Assembly: GCA_002451165.1 (NCBI GenBank)
Contig: DKBH01000057.1
Location: 1,097 to 23,106, forward strand
Origin: Nitrospiraceae bacterium UBA6905
Lineage (GTDB): Bacteria; Nitrospirota; Thermodesulfovibrionia; Thermodesulfovibrionales; UBA6898
Reading direction: 5' to 3'
Length of the DNA stretch: 22,010 nucleotides
This document shows, piece by piece, positions 1 to 7,918 of the stretch. Positions within the stretch are counted from its first letter, which is position 1; each line of letters opens with the position of its first letter. Below the pieces are notes generated by a model. The model was not told the origin of the DNA, did no database searches, and saw only the letters and a list, made by a program, of their open reading frames with translations. The translations under genes were made by a program, and so were the position numbers.

Positions 1-990
1 CTGCTCGAAGTGGCAGTTGTAGCAGAGTTCAGGGAGTTCTTTCACCAGAAGCATCTTCGCATTCGACTGATGGGGGGCATGGCATGCGGTGCACATGCCG
101 GCCTGGACCGGGGCATGCATGAACTCCTGTCCCCCGAAATGCCCTTTGCTGTGGCATTGGAAGCAGACATCGGGCATCTTATCACGGAGCAGCTTCGGCG
201 CCGGTGAGGCGTGTGGCACGTGGCATGAGGTGCAAAGTCCCTTTTCCACAGGACCGTGCACGGTTTTCATCCCCGTAAAGTTATTCTTGTCATGACAGCT
301 CAGGCAGAGTTCGGGCGGCTGCAATACAAGGAGCTTCGGCAGTTTGGCGCTGTGCATCTCATGGCAGGAGCCGCACATGCCGCCCGCTACCGGCGCATGG
401 GTCGAGGCATTTTCGAAGGCTGTCTTGTCATGGCAGGTATAGCAGAGGCCGGGCATGTCTGCGTGCAGGAGCTTTTTACTGTCCGAGCTGTGCGGATTGT
501 GACAACTGGTGCACATCCCGCTCTCAACCGGTGCATGGACATTCTTGTTTTTCATAACGGCTGCCTTATTATGGCAATTGAAACAGAGCCCGGACATGTC
601 CGCGACAAGCAGCTTCGGCGTATCTGTGGCATGCGGGTTATGGCAGCTCGTGCAGCCCATGGCCAGGGCTGCATGTACGTTCTTCTTCGAAAACATGCCC
701 TTGTCATGGCATCCGTAGCAGAGGTCAGGCTGGGTAGCGGACAGGCCCTTCGGCACCTTGCCGGTCACCTTGTGGGGTACCTCAGCAACATTCAGACTCG
801 TATGGCATCCGGTGCAGCCCATGCTTACCGCCGCATGGACGGTCTTTTTCTTTGCAAGGTCAGCGTGGCACATGCTGCAGTCAATGTCCTCCGCGTATGC
901 CCCGGTGACGCCCAGTCCGAGAAACGTGATGAGTGCTATCAGACGTAACGCGAAGATAGATAACCATGACGTAGCTCCCTTCAACTTCAT
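1..990 (-). CDS. Multihaem cytochrome c with paired CXXCH motifs, C-terminus cut by window edge
   Basis: Read on the minus strand, this frame is open for 330 codons to the window edge. It starts with a signal peptide (MKLK, a hydrophobic stretch to about residue 30, then GAYA before EDIDC), so the protein should be exported and haem-loaded in the periplasm. I count 13 CXXCH haem sites: CSMCH, CTGCH, CYGCH, CTSCH, CFNCH, CTSCH, CYTCH, CGSCH, CLSCH, CTSCH, CFQCH, CTACH and CYNCH. They form repeated modules of about 43 residues of the type LC..CHDK...HAPV..GMC..CH.PH, which matches the doubled-CXXCH (cytochrome c3-like) family. The likely role is electron transfer in respiration or to external acceptors; the partner is unknown. 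An in-frame ATG four codons upstream (1000-1002) is an alternative start. The start has only a weak ribosome-binding site. The total haem number is unknown because the end is missing. Confidence 0.93.
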   Translation of the reverse strand, partial: MKLKGATSWLSIFALRLIALITFLGLGVTGAYAEDIDCSMCHADLAKKKTVHAAVSMGCTGCHTSLNVAEVPHKVTGKVPKGLSATQPDLCYGCHDKGMFSKKNVHAALAMGCTSCHNPHATDTPKLLVADMSGLCFNCHNKAAVMKNKNVHAPVESGMCTSCHNPHSSDSKKLLHADMPGLCYTCHDKTAFENASTHAPVAGGMCGSCHEMHSAKLPKLLVLQPPELCLSCHDKNNFTGMKTVHGPVEKGLCTSCHVPHASPAPKLLRDKMPDVCFQCHSKGHFGGQEFMHAPVQAGMCTACHAPHQSNAKMLLVKELPELCYNCHFEQ

Positions 991-1026
991 GCGGCCTATC
1001 ATAATACAACTATAGTGATTCTTCAA
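991..1026 (-). promoter_or_regulatory. Candidate promoter of the multihaem cytochrome gene
   Basis: On the minus strand TTGAAG (1021-1026) and TATGAT (998-1003) are separated by 17 bases, a fair sigma-70 pair. A second possible -10, TATAGT, lies at 1009-1014. If the first pair is used, the transcript would begin almost at the ATG at 990 and be nearly leaderless; the second would leave a short leader with a weak AGG. The prediction is from motif matching only. Confidence 0.35.
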
Positions 1027-1058
1027 TAATAAAAGGCTCGCCACCGGGATAGGTGAGC
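1024..1058 (-). terminator. Weak candidate intrinsic terminator after the glycan locus
   Basis: Reading the minus strand, GCTCACC (1052-1058) can pair imperfectly with GGCGAGC (1036-1042), with one mismatch, and is followed by CTTTTATTATT. It lies between the last gene of the glycan locus and the cytochrome gene, where a transcription stop would make sense. The stem is short and imperfect. Confidence 0.3.
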
Positions 1059-1276
1059 ACCAATTCCGGCAATACTATGGTATCAGCTCCAGGGACGGAA
1101 GTGATGTTTTTTAGCCACAAAGGAGTTGCATGGCCTTGAAAAACGGTAAGCAGCTTATGACTGTACTGCGGCGGGGTGAAGCATGCTATGCGCAGTTGTT
1201 GAGGCTAAACTTCAAGTGCGCCATCATCGTGAAGAGGAAGAAAGATAATAGGGTTCATCGAAAGAATACTTTATTA
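1059..1276. other. Spacer between cytochrome and DUF2304 gene; possible small plus-strand ORF
   Basis: No recognisable gene. A plus-strand ORF of 73 codons starts at 1130 after a good ribosome-binding site (AAAGGAG, 5 bases before ATG). It is rich in Lys and Arg, matches no family I know, and its last 75 bases lie antisense to the DUF2304 gene. I do not call it as a gene, but the ribosome-binding site is better than chance would often give. Confidence 0.3.
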
Positions 1277-1624
1277 TTAACGGCCCTTCTCACGCTCCAG
1301 CATCTCTTTCAACAAAGCCACTTCCTGGGCAAGTGTCTTGTTGCGATCTGAAAGCCGGGAGATCACCGTCGAGAAATGAATATTAATAATGATGAGGAAA
1401 AGGAATCCGAGAAGGAAGATAACCGAAGGGGGGTAATAGATGCCTATGTAGCCGGCCACGAGATGGAGGGATTTCCGCGATACGGAAAACCAGAGGAGCA
1501 CGAAAGAGGAAAACAGCCATAGGAGTGAATACTTCTCCTTGAGCCGATTTCTCCTTATCAGTTCGAGAACGGCGAGAACGATCACCAGACTTACCAGCGT
1601 CGCCAATACGGGTATCATGTCCAT
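1277..1624 (-). CDS. DUF2304 small membrane protein
   Basis: A 115-residue protein with two or three hydrophobic segments: residues 5-22 (PVLATLVSLVIVLAVLELI), about 33-50 (YSLLWLFSSFVLLWFSVS) and about 66-85 (SVIFLLGFLFLIIINIHF). A short polar coiled-coil tail (about 90-115) is rich in Lys and Glu. Size, layout and position directly after a DPM-type GT2 gene fit the DUF2304 family, which commonly accompanies polyprenyl-phosphate glycosyltransferases in glycan loci. Its molecular function is not established; a membrane partner of the GT2 is the usual guess. The start is ATG with GGAGGTGAGGT just upstream, and the stop codon of the preceding gene lies inside that ribosome-binding site, so the pair is probably translationally coupled. 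It is the last gene of the locus in transcription order. Confidence 0.8.
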   Translation of the reverse strand: MDMIPVLATLVSLVIVLAVLELIRRNRLKEKYSLLWLFSSFVLLWFSVSRKSLHLVAGYIGIYYPPSVIFLLGFLFLIIINIHFSTVISRLSDRNKTLAQEVALLKEMLEREKGR

Positions 1625-1627
1625 ACC

Positions 1628-2329
1628 TCACCTCCGCGGTATTACTTTGATCATATCGACGAGCACAGCCAGGACAACCTTTACCACATAATAGACCCCT
1701 CTGAACAGGGTGATGGATGAGTTCCCCAGCAGCCGTTTTTCCATAATCACCGGGGCCTCGGCAATCTTAAACCTGGCTTTGTGAAGAAGCACCAGCGACT
1801 CAGGCTCGGGATAATCATCGGGATAGAAATCACAAAAGAACTGCACGACTTTCCGGTTGACAGCCCGTAAGCCAGAGGTAGGGTCAGTTATTTTCTGTTT
1901 GACCAATAACGATATGATGCCGGATAGCAACCTGATGGCGAAACGACGAACCACCTCGGCCTCGTAGAGTCCTTTGGTCAAAAACCGTGATCCTATGACA
2001 ATATCCGCCTCTCCGCGTTCCAGCGGCTCCAAGAGCCGTTTCAGCTGATCTGCCCTGTGCTGCCCGTCTCCGTCGAATTGGACCGCAATATCATATCCCT
2101 GCATGTCTGCATAGCGATAGCCGGTCTGCATCGCCGCCCCGATGCCGAGATTGTAGGGAAGGGTGATGACCGTAACACCAAGGTTTTTTGCCACAGAACC
2201 TGTTGCATCCGCTGAGCCGTCATTGATGACCAGTATGTCCGCTGCCGGTACATGTCCCTGGATATCCTCAATGACCGTCCCGATGTTCAGTTCTTCATTG
2301 TATGCGGGTATGATGAAGAGCGTCTTCAC
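1628..2329 (-). CDS. GT2 family glycosyltransferase, polyprenyl-phosphate sugar synthase (DPM1-like)
   Basis: A 233-residue GT-A fold enzyme. It begins with the nucleotide-sugar strand LFIIPAYNEELN, followed by VINDGSADAT (residues 34-43) and the metal-binding QFDGDGQH with D86 and D88. The order and spacing match DPM1-like GT2 enzymes that move a sugar from a nucleotide donor to a polyprenyl phosphate at the inner face of the membrane. There is no strong C-terminal multi-helix membrane domain, only a hydrophobic stretch near 212-228, and the DUF2304 protein encoded next may serve as an anchor. The start is GTG at 2327-2329 with AAGGA five bases upstream, one base after the stop of the preceding GT2 gene. 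Donor sugar cannot be told from sequence. Confidence 0.88.
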   Translation of the reverse strand: MKTLFIIPAYNEELNIGTVIEDIQGHVPAADILVINDGSADATGSVAKNLGVTVITLPYNLGIGAAMQTGYRYADMQGYDIAVQFDGDGQHRADQLKRLLEPLERGEADIVIGSRFLTKGLYEAEVVRRFAIRLLSGIISLLVKQKITDPTSGLRAVNRKVVQFFCDFYPDDYPEPESLVLLHKARFKIAEAPVIMEKRLLGNSSITLFRGVYYVVKVVLAVLVDMIKVIPRR

Positions 2330-2330
2330 A

Positions 2331-3350
2331 TCAATCCTTCAGCGCAAGTTCCTTCAGGCCTATGCCAAATCTCCTGAGCCATGATGCAATATCCCCTCTG
2401 CTGACCTTTCTCGTCATCCTGATCTGCTTCCGCTTCTCCCGCATCTTACCAAACTTTCTGAAGGCAGATACATACGCTTTGAGAAGAATCATTCCGCTTC
2501 CCGCACCTGAACCCGAGCGGACCAATCGGCTGCCGGCGCCTTTTCCTGTCACTATACCATAGCCCTGCATGAGATATCGAAGCAGTGTATGGAATATGCT
2601 GGTAATCGCCAGCCTTGCCGGAAAACACTTCATGACGACCCATATCCTATTTCGCTCAACCAGATACGCCTTCAGGGGAGAATAGGGCTCCGTGGTGGCA
2701 GAGTACTTGTGATAGACAACCGCATCAGGGACATAGGTGCACTTCCATCCGGCCAGTCTCGCCCGGAACCCGATATCCACATCATCGACATAGAGGAAGA
2801 AATCTTCGTCAAAGAGGCCTATTTCTTCCAGCATGTCCCTGCGGTACAGACCGGCGCAGCCGCTGGGTACAAAAACCTCCTCTTCAAGGGCATACTGCCC
2901 CCTGTCCTCTTCAAGCCGCCCGCGTCCCCGGGCAATGCCGTCCCGGTATATCAGCAAGCCGGTGTTGTCAATGATTTCCGGATGGTAATAGTCCATAATC
3001 TTTGACGCGCACATGCCTACACCCTGATCTTTCTCCACAGGCCCTATGAGTTTCTCAAGCCATTTCGGTTCCGCTTTAGTATCATTGTTGAGAAGCACGA
3101 CGTACTTGCCATGTGACTGCCGGATCCCGGCATTGTTGCCGCCGCCATACCCGAGGTTCTCCCGGTTCTCTATGATCGCAACTTCAGGATACGTCTTCGT
3201 CACGAAAATTACCGAGCCATCCGTTGAAGCATTATCAACAAGAATTATCTCGAAGTCCCTGAAGGTCTGCACTCGAAGCGCATCAAGACACTCCGCAAGG
3301 TGATCACGGCCATTGTAATTAACGATGATTACAGAGACATTTTTTCTCAC
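2331..3350 (-). CDS. GT2 family glycosyltransferase, rhamnosyltransferase-like
   Basis: A 339-residue protein with an N-terminal GT-A domain: VSVIIVNYNGRDHL (5-18), ILVDNASTDGS (36-46), ENLGYGGGNNAGI (64-76), VVLLNNDTKAEP (84-95) and, further on, FLYVDDVDIGFRARLAGW. This motif set is typical of WbbL/RfbF-type rhamnosyltransferases in O-antigen and capsule loci. The C-terminal 60 residues are basic and may contact the membrane. It probably adds one sugar to the lipid-linked glycan in the cytoplasm. The GTG start (3348-3350) overlaps the stop of the upstream GT4 gene as GTGA, with AAGGTG five bases before it, indicating coupled translation. Rhamnose specificity is only by family resemblance. 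Confidence 0.88.
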   Translation of the reverse strand: MRKNVSVIIVNYNGRDHLAECLDALRVQTFRDFEIILVDNASTDGSVIFVTKTYPEVAIIENRENLGYGGGNNAGIRQSHGKYVVLLNNDTKAEPKWLEKLIGPVEKDQGVGMCASKIMDYYHPEIIDNTGLLIYRDGIARGRGRLEEDRGQYALEEEVFVPSGCAGLYRRDMLEEIGLFDEDFFLYVDDVDIGFRARLAGWKCTYVPDAVVYHKYSATTEPYSPLKAYLVERNRIWVVMKCFPARLAITSIFHTLLRYLMQGYGIVTGKGAGSRLVRSGSGAGSGMILLKAYVSAFRKFGKMREKRKQIRMTRKVSRGDIASWLRRFGIGLKELALKD

Positions 3351-4525
3351 GTGAGCACCTTTTTATAGAGCCCGAGGTAGAATGGGACAATGGCATCGAG
3401 GCTGAACTTATCCCGTATTGTTCCTACAGCGTTGATTGCAATGGTCTCTCTGCGACTTCTGTCGGCGAGGAGCCTCCCAAGTCCTTCGGCGAGTGCATCG
3501 CGGTCTCCGGCATTGACAAGCACTCCGTTTACTCCGTCACGGATGACGTCCACAGCGCCGCCGATCCTTGCCGCAACCGGAGGAAGCCCGCATGCCATGG
3601 CTTCGAGCAGTGAGTTCGGCATTCCCTCCTGGAGCGAAGGCAGGACAAAGATGTCCGATGCCTGAAGAATCCCGGCTATCTCACCTACATGACCCATAAA
3701 CTGAACCACGTGGGCGATCCCAAGCCGCAGCGCCTTTCTTTTCATCTTCTCCAATAGCGGACCATTTCCAAGAAGTATGAGCCGGGCATCGGGAAACATT
3801 CCGGTAATATCATGCCATGCATCAAGGAGAAAGGTTATTCCCTTGCGTTCGATGAACCTGCCACTGAAAACCACTGTGGGATGATCTCCCAGCCCGATCC
3901 TCTCCCGCAGTTTTCTCTTCTCCTCGACCGGAACGGCGCAAAACATTTGCCGGTCTATGAAGTTCGTAATCCGGAGAATCTTTACCTCCGGAAACCCGTC
4001 TCTCAGGAGCCCTTCTCGGATCTCAGCCGTTGTCGCAACAAAGAAATCTACCATCTGAAGCTCTCTGATAATGATGCTGCCGATGCCGAAATACCGCCCC
4101 CGGAGTGAGCCGGCCTCTGTCCCCACACCGGCGGCCGCGACCTTGGCAACCACCCTCTTGCCCATGATCTTCAATAGTGGCAGATTCACAAAGAGCGGAA
4201 GACTTGCGCCGTGAAAATGGACGATATGATATTTTTTCCGATGCCTGATCAGGAGAATCGCGCAACTGATCGCAAACGTCAGCGATATAAGGATGTTGAG
4301 GATACTCACCTGCTCAAAATTATGGATAACCGGTCTGATGGACCACGCTCTGAACACCCGCACGTCAGGGGCAAATTCCGCACTCGGCAGACCCTTCATC
4401 CTCCTCGCTATGACAAATACTGACAACCCTTCGCGTGCAAGCCGCTCGGTCAGGAGCTGTGCCTGCCTGCCCAGACCACCCAAAGATGGATGGTACAGGG
4501 GGGAAACAACACAAAGCCCCCTTAT
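3347..4525 (-). CDS. GT4 family glycosyltransferase with a non-AUG start
   Basis: A GT-B fold retaining transferase. The C-terminal donor-binding half is clear: VVFSGRFIERKGITFLLDAW, LILLGNGPLLEKM, FVLPSLQEGMPNSLLEAMAC with the EX7E pair, then AARIGGAVDVIRDGVNG. The N-terminal strand GLCVVSPLYHPSLGGLGRQ is in frame but lies upstream of the first usual start codon, a TTG at 4481-4483 that would delete it. Counting from the family's usual N-terminus, the first codon should be the ATA at 4523-4525, which overlaps the upstream stop as TAATA where TAATG would be normal. A CTG at 4553-4555 behind GAGGTG is another option. The coordinates given use the ATA (392 residues). It works in the cytoplasm on the glycan; donor unknown. 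Confidence 0.85.
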   Translation of the reverse strand: MRGLCVVSPLYHPSLGGLGRQAQLLTERLAREGLSVFVIARRMKGLPSAEFAPDVRVFRAWSIRPVIHNFEQVSILNILISLTFAISCAILLIRHRKKYHIVHFHGASLPLFVNLPLLKIMGKRVVAKVAAAGVGTEAGSLRGRYFGIGSIIIRELQMVDFFVATTAEIREGLLRDGFPEVKILRITNFIDRQMFCAVPVEEKRKLRERIGLGDHPTVVFSGRFIERKGITFLLDAWHDITGMFPDARLILLGNGPLLEKMKRKALRLGIAHVVQFMGHVGEIAGILQASDIFVLPSLQEGMPNSLLEAMACGLPPVAARIGGAVDVIRDGVNGVLVNAGDRDALAEGLGRLLADRSRRETIAINAVGTIRDKFSLDAIVPFYLGLYKKVLT

Positions 4526-5388
4526 TAGTGCGTCTTGCCGAGTTTGAATTCCCAGCCGCTCACCTCATTGCCGAAGAGAATCGTCACTGTTTTCCTGATC
4601 CATCCGAATCGCTCCAGCTGCGGATAGTTAATGAAGATGCCACGCGCTGTCTTCTGCGCTTTGATTTCAAACCCGGCGTTCCGAAGCAGTCTACTGACTT
4701 TATCAAACGTGAACGTCTGGATATGGCTGGTCTTCCCGTAGAAGACGATGCCGCCCCAGCGGAATATCCTGTCCCCCATTGACCGGCCGTTCGGAACGTC
4801 CATGTACAGTATGCCTTCTTTCTTGAGTACCCGATGAACTTCTTCCAGTACCTTCGCGGGATTGCTGCAATGTTCAATAACATTGTAGAGGAGGCATATA
4901 TCGATAGATTCATTCCTGAGAGGGATGCGCGAGGCATTCGCAACAAACACATTCTTTACCGCATATTCCTTTCGTGCGGTATGGACCAGTTCCGGCATGA
5001 TATCGAACCCCAGCATGTTTGTGATGCCGTTGTTTCTCAGTACGAGCAGATGCCTGCCGATACCGCATCCGATATCGAGGAAGGATGCATCCGTGCTTTT
5101 CACGTCCTGATCGAACAGACGTCCTGATAACTTACTTTCAGGATCGATCTCTCTTCTGAAGAGCGTGACGGCATTGTGCAGATCAACGGCAACGCCTTCT
5201 TGCGCATGCTCGCGGACCACGTGGGAGAGAAAATCCGGGATTCCCTCCTCTACAGGAAACCGGCTGGCGCAGCCACTGCAGGACAGATGTCCCATGTCCG
5301 CACGGCTTCGTTCTTGTATACCCTCCTCACCCACGAGATTGTGATGACAGTGGGGGCAGACAAAATAGTCGTACATGATTTCTCTCAT
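4525..5388 (-). CDS. SAM-dependent methyltransferase with N-terminal zinc ribbon
   Basis: A 287-residue protein. The N-terminus carries a Trm112-like zinc ribbon with two Cys pairs, C11-X2-C14 and C37-X2-C40. The class I Rossmann domain follows: motif I FLDIGCGIG (103-111), an acidic residue in LGFD, ASRIPLRNESID as motif II/III, LLYNVIEHCSNP as motif IV, and EVHRVLKKEGILYMDVPNG. This is the Methyltransf_11/25 pattern. In this setting it most likely methylates a sugar of the glycan or a nucleotide-sugar precursor. An ATG four codons later (MYDYF) behind AGAGAA is a credible alternative start. It starts just before the end of asnB and overlaps the GT4 gene by one base, so it belongs to the same transcript. 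Confidence 0.87.
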   Translation of the reverse strand: MREIMYDYFVCPHCHHNLVGEEGIQERSRADMGHLSCSGCASRFPVEEGIPDFLSHVVREHAQEGVAVDLHNAVTLFRREIDPESKLSGRLFDQDVKSTDASFLDIGCGIGRHLLVLRNNGITNMLGFDIMPELVHTARKEYAVKNVFVANASRIPLRNESIDICLLYNVIEHCSNPAKVLEEVHRVLKKEGILYMDVPNGRSMGDRIFRWGGIVFYGKTSHIQTFTFDKVSRLLRNAGFEIKAQKTARGIFINYPQLERFGWIRKTVTILFGNEVSGWEFKLGKTH

Positions 5389-5398
5389 CCGCGTACCG

Positions 5399-7288
5399 TC
5401 ATCGAGCGTCGATGAATTCCCGGTGCCACAGTTCGAGCATCAGCAGGTCGAATATGTGGTATTGCCAGTTCCATCTGCCCGAGACATGTTCATCGAGTAT
5501 TTTCCGCACATAGTCCCTCCTAAAATATCCTCGCCCCGTCGCCCGGTCTCCGAGCAGTGTATCATAGGCCATCTCCTTCAGCTCGTTCCGGAACCAGTAA
5601 TCAAGCGGAACGCCGAAGCCCATCTTCTCCCGGAACAAAACCTCGTCGGGAAGAATGCCGCGGAGCGCCTCCTTCAAAATATGCTTGGTCGTGGTCCCCT
5701 TGAGTTTTAATGATGCCGGTATCCGGGCGGCAAATTCCATGAACTCATGATCCAGGAACGGCGACCTCGCTTCAAGGGCATGCGCCATGGATGCCACATC
5801 GACTTTCACAAGAAGTGCATCCGGAAGGTACATCATCACATCGGAATAGAGCGTCCTTTCAAGAAGGTTATCTGCTCCCGCTTCCCTGAATTTTTTGAGG
5901 AGCAGGTCAAAGGAGTCCGTCCCTGAAACCTCCTCCCGAAACGCCTCGGTATAGAGTTCGTTCTTCATCTCCGCCATGAAATGCAAGAGCATGTCAGCGT
6001 TCCGGCGCTCCGGTGATCTGACATAGGTCTGGGAAAACCTCTTGAGCCGCCAGATAATGCTATTCGGGTTTCCACCGTGGGGCAGCAGCATGAAGAGGGG
6101 CCGCAATGCCTTCACCAGGGAGGCTGGAAAAACTTTTCGCACCTTCTCTGAAAATGCGTTCAGTGCATACCTGCCGTATCCGGCGAAGTTCTCATCCCCG
6201 CCGTCGCCGTTGAGAATGACGGTCACATGCTCCCGCGCCAGCTTCGCCACATAATATGTCGGTATTGAAGACGGATCGGCAAAGGGCTCGTTGTAGTGCC
6301 ATACAAGCTTCGGTAAGATATCCACGGCATCCGGCTCGACCATGAATTCCGTATGGTCGGTCTTATATCTGTCTGCTACCATGCGGGCGAATTTCAATTC
6401 ATTGTATGCCTCTTCCCTGAATCCTATAGAAAAGGTCTTGACCGGCACGCGCATGACTCCCGACATCAGCGCGACCACAGCGCTCGAATCAATGCCGCCG
6501 CTCAGAAACGCTCCGAGCGGTACATCGCTCACAAGCCTGAGCCTGACCGCCTCTTTCAACCGCTCAAGTATTTCATGTCTCAGATCTTTTTCTGGCGTGG
6601 TAATCTTCGGAAGATAAGAGATGTTCCAGTACCGGGTGATCGACATCTTTCCGTTTCTGAGTACGAGATAATGCGCAGGGCGAAGCTTTCTGATACCTTT
6701 GAAAGCGGACCATGGAGACGGAACACACTGATACGTCAAATAGTGATGAATGGCTTCGTGGTCGGGAAGCCGCTGCACGGTCTGATCCTCCAAAATCGCC
6801 TTGATCTCCGAGCCGAAGATGAAGGTCTTTCCGTCGAAATAATAATAAAGCGGCTTCTTCCCGATCCGGTCCCGCGCAAGGAAAAGCGACCTATCCCTTT
6901 GGTCCCATAGGGCGAATGCGAACATACCGCGCAGGTATTGCAGACAATCTGTGCCGTATTCTTCGTACAGATGAATGATAGTTTCCGTGTCGCTTTTCGA
7001 TCGGAAGATATGGCCGTTGGTCATGAGGTCTCGCCGGAGATCGAGGAAGTTGTAGATCTCGCCGTTAAAGACGATCCAGACCGTGCCGTCTTCATTGCAC
7101 ATGGGTTGGTGCGCGCTCGGGGAGAGATCGATGATCGAAAGCCGGCGATGGCCCAAACCCACGTTTTCAGAGACGCGTATGCCGGAGTCGTCCGGTCCGC
7201 GGTGGATGAGGCTGGAAGTCATCCTTTGCAGGAGGTATTCGTCAACCGGCTCTCCGTTAAGACTTAACTTTCCGCAGATCCCACACAT
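5399..7288 (-). CDS. asnB: Asparagine synthetase (glutamine-hydrolysing)
   Basis: A 629-residue class II amidotransferase. The N-terminal glutaminase domain begins MCGICG, so Cys2 would be the nucleophile after Met removal; RRLSIIDLS (49-57), NGEIYN (75-80) and Asp100 form the rest of the Gln site. The synthetase domain has the PP-loop SGGIDSS at 263-269 for ATP binding and AMP transfer to the acceptor carboxylate. Length is normal. Placed among glycosyltransferase genes, AsnB-like enzymes may amidate uronic acids or similar acceptors rather than make free asparagine; that is inference from context. There is no clear ribosome-binding site before ATG. A decayed methyltransferase gene lies immediately upstream. 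Confidence 0.95.
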   Translation of the reverse strand: MCGICGKLSLNGEPVDEYLLQRMTSSLIHRGPDDSGIRVSENVGLGHRRLSIIDLSPSAHQPMCNEDGTVWIVFNGEIYNFLDLRRDLMTNGHIFRSKSDTETIIHLYEEYGTDCLQYLRGMFAFALWDQRDRSLFLARDRIGKKPLYYYFDGKTFIFGSEIKAILEDQTVQRLPDHEAIHHYLTYQCVPSPWSAFKGIRKLRPAHYLVLRNGKMSITRYWNISYLPKITTPEKDLRHEILERLKEAVRLRLVSDVPLGAFLSGGIDSSAVVALMSGVMRVPVKTFSIGFREEAYNELKFARMVADRYKTDHTEFMVEPDAVDILPKLVWHYNEPFADPSSIPTYYVAKLAREHVTVILNGDGGDENFAGYGRYALNAFSEKVRKVFPASLVKALRPLFMLLPHGGNPNSIIWRLKRFSQTYVRSPERRNADMLLHFMAEMKNELYTEAFREEVSGTDSFDLLLKKFREAGADNLLERTLYSDVMMYLPDALLVKVDVASMAHALEARSPFLDHEFMEFAARIPASLKLKGTTTKHILKEALRGILPDEVLFREKMGFGVPLDYWFRNELKEMAYDTLLGDRATGRGYFRRDYVRKILDEHVSGRWNWQYHIFDLLMLELWHREFIDAR

Positions 7289-7436
7289 GGTTTTCTTGCC
7301 GCAAATAGCCGAATTGCCATACCTTCACCCGCAGGCGTTGAAATCGCCATGAGAACTGAGGGGGACTGAATAGTCCACCTGCGAGGAAAAAAACGAATGG
7401 AAAATTGAGACTTCAGGAAACACTGCACCACTCTTT
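7289..7436 (-). other. Possible C-terminal remnant of the methyltransferase pseudogene
   Basis: On the minus strand an open frame running into the asnB start reads VLMAISTPAGEGMAIRLF followed by AARKP. Many glycan-locus methyltransferases end in a similar strand closing with ARKP, so this may be the tail of the pseudogene after an internal deletion. No start codon or ribosome-binding site supports an independent gene. I see nothing else in this stretch. Confidence 0.3.
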
Positions 7437-7917
7437 TTAGACCATGGTACCATCAGATAATGTTGTTCTCATTTCTGGCAGGCGTGCATGCTTTTGATTG
7501 AGAACTACTGCATCGAACGTCTTCGGAGAAAACACCATAGTCAATCGCTTCCTGGATGCCGGTCATCTTGTTTGTGCTTGCAACATGTTCAGCCGCCTTG
7601 ATATAGGGCTCACTGTCAACTGCTTCAAATCCACTTCTCGCGGTATCTCCGAGAGCATTCCTAATTCATAGCCAATATCCAACAACTTCAGGCCAGTCAT
7701 GTGCCCACAATGGGAGAAAATCTCACAAGCACTATCCTAAAGAACTTCAACATACCGACGTTCTTCTTCCTTAAAATAGAAGCCGAAATTATCACCATGC
7801 ACGCACCCACCACGCAGATGCAGGGTGTTGATTTGGACTCCCCCATATAATACGCCGCACTATTGCCGCTTCACAAATATAACGCTCTCTCCGGCAACGA
7901 AAGATTTTACCACCGCC
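7437..7917 (-). pseudogene. Decayed SAM-dependent methyltransferase with zinc ribbon
   Basis: This stretch of the 630-base gap between asnB and the GT4 gene reads as a broken methyltransferase on the minus strand. Pieces in order: a zinc-ribbon-like GGGKIFRCRRERYIC, then in another frame CGVLYGG and HGDNFGFYFKEEERRYVEVL, a TAG stop (7737-7739), then GLKLLDIGYELGMLSEIPRE (SAM motif I), a frameshift near 7635, GFEAVDSEPYIKAAEHV and IQEAIDYGVFSEDVR, a frameshift near 7514, then DAVVLNQ (motif IV) and a stop at 7437. The order matches the Methyltransf_23-type glycan-locus enzymes. At least three frame changes and one stop make a functional product unlikely. The C-terminal part is missing or further shifted. 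Confidence 0.72.
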
Positions 7918-7918
7918 G

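Noticed and set aside
1..900. Regular repeats that could suggest a CRISPR array or DNA tandem repeat
   Set aside because: The period of about 129 bases matches the protein modules, and the units diverge like coding sequence rather than identical repeats with spacers.
256..948. Plus-strand ORF of 230 codons over the left end
   Set aside because: It is the antisense shadow of the cytochrome gene; its repeated His, Ala and Gly pattern mirrors the CXXCH modules, and the minus-strand frame has signal peptide and haem motifs.
7501..7672. Plus-strand reading with VFGENTIVNRFLDAGHLV as a possible gene piece
   Set aside because: It is open but has no start or ribosome-binding site and lies antisense to the methyltransferase relic, which explains the region better.
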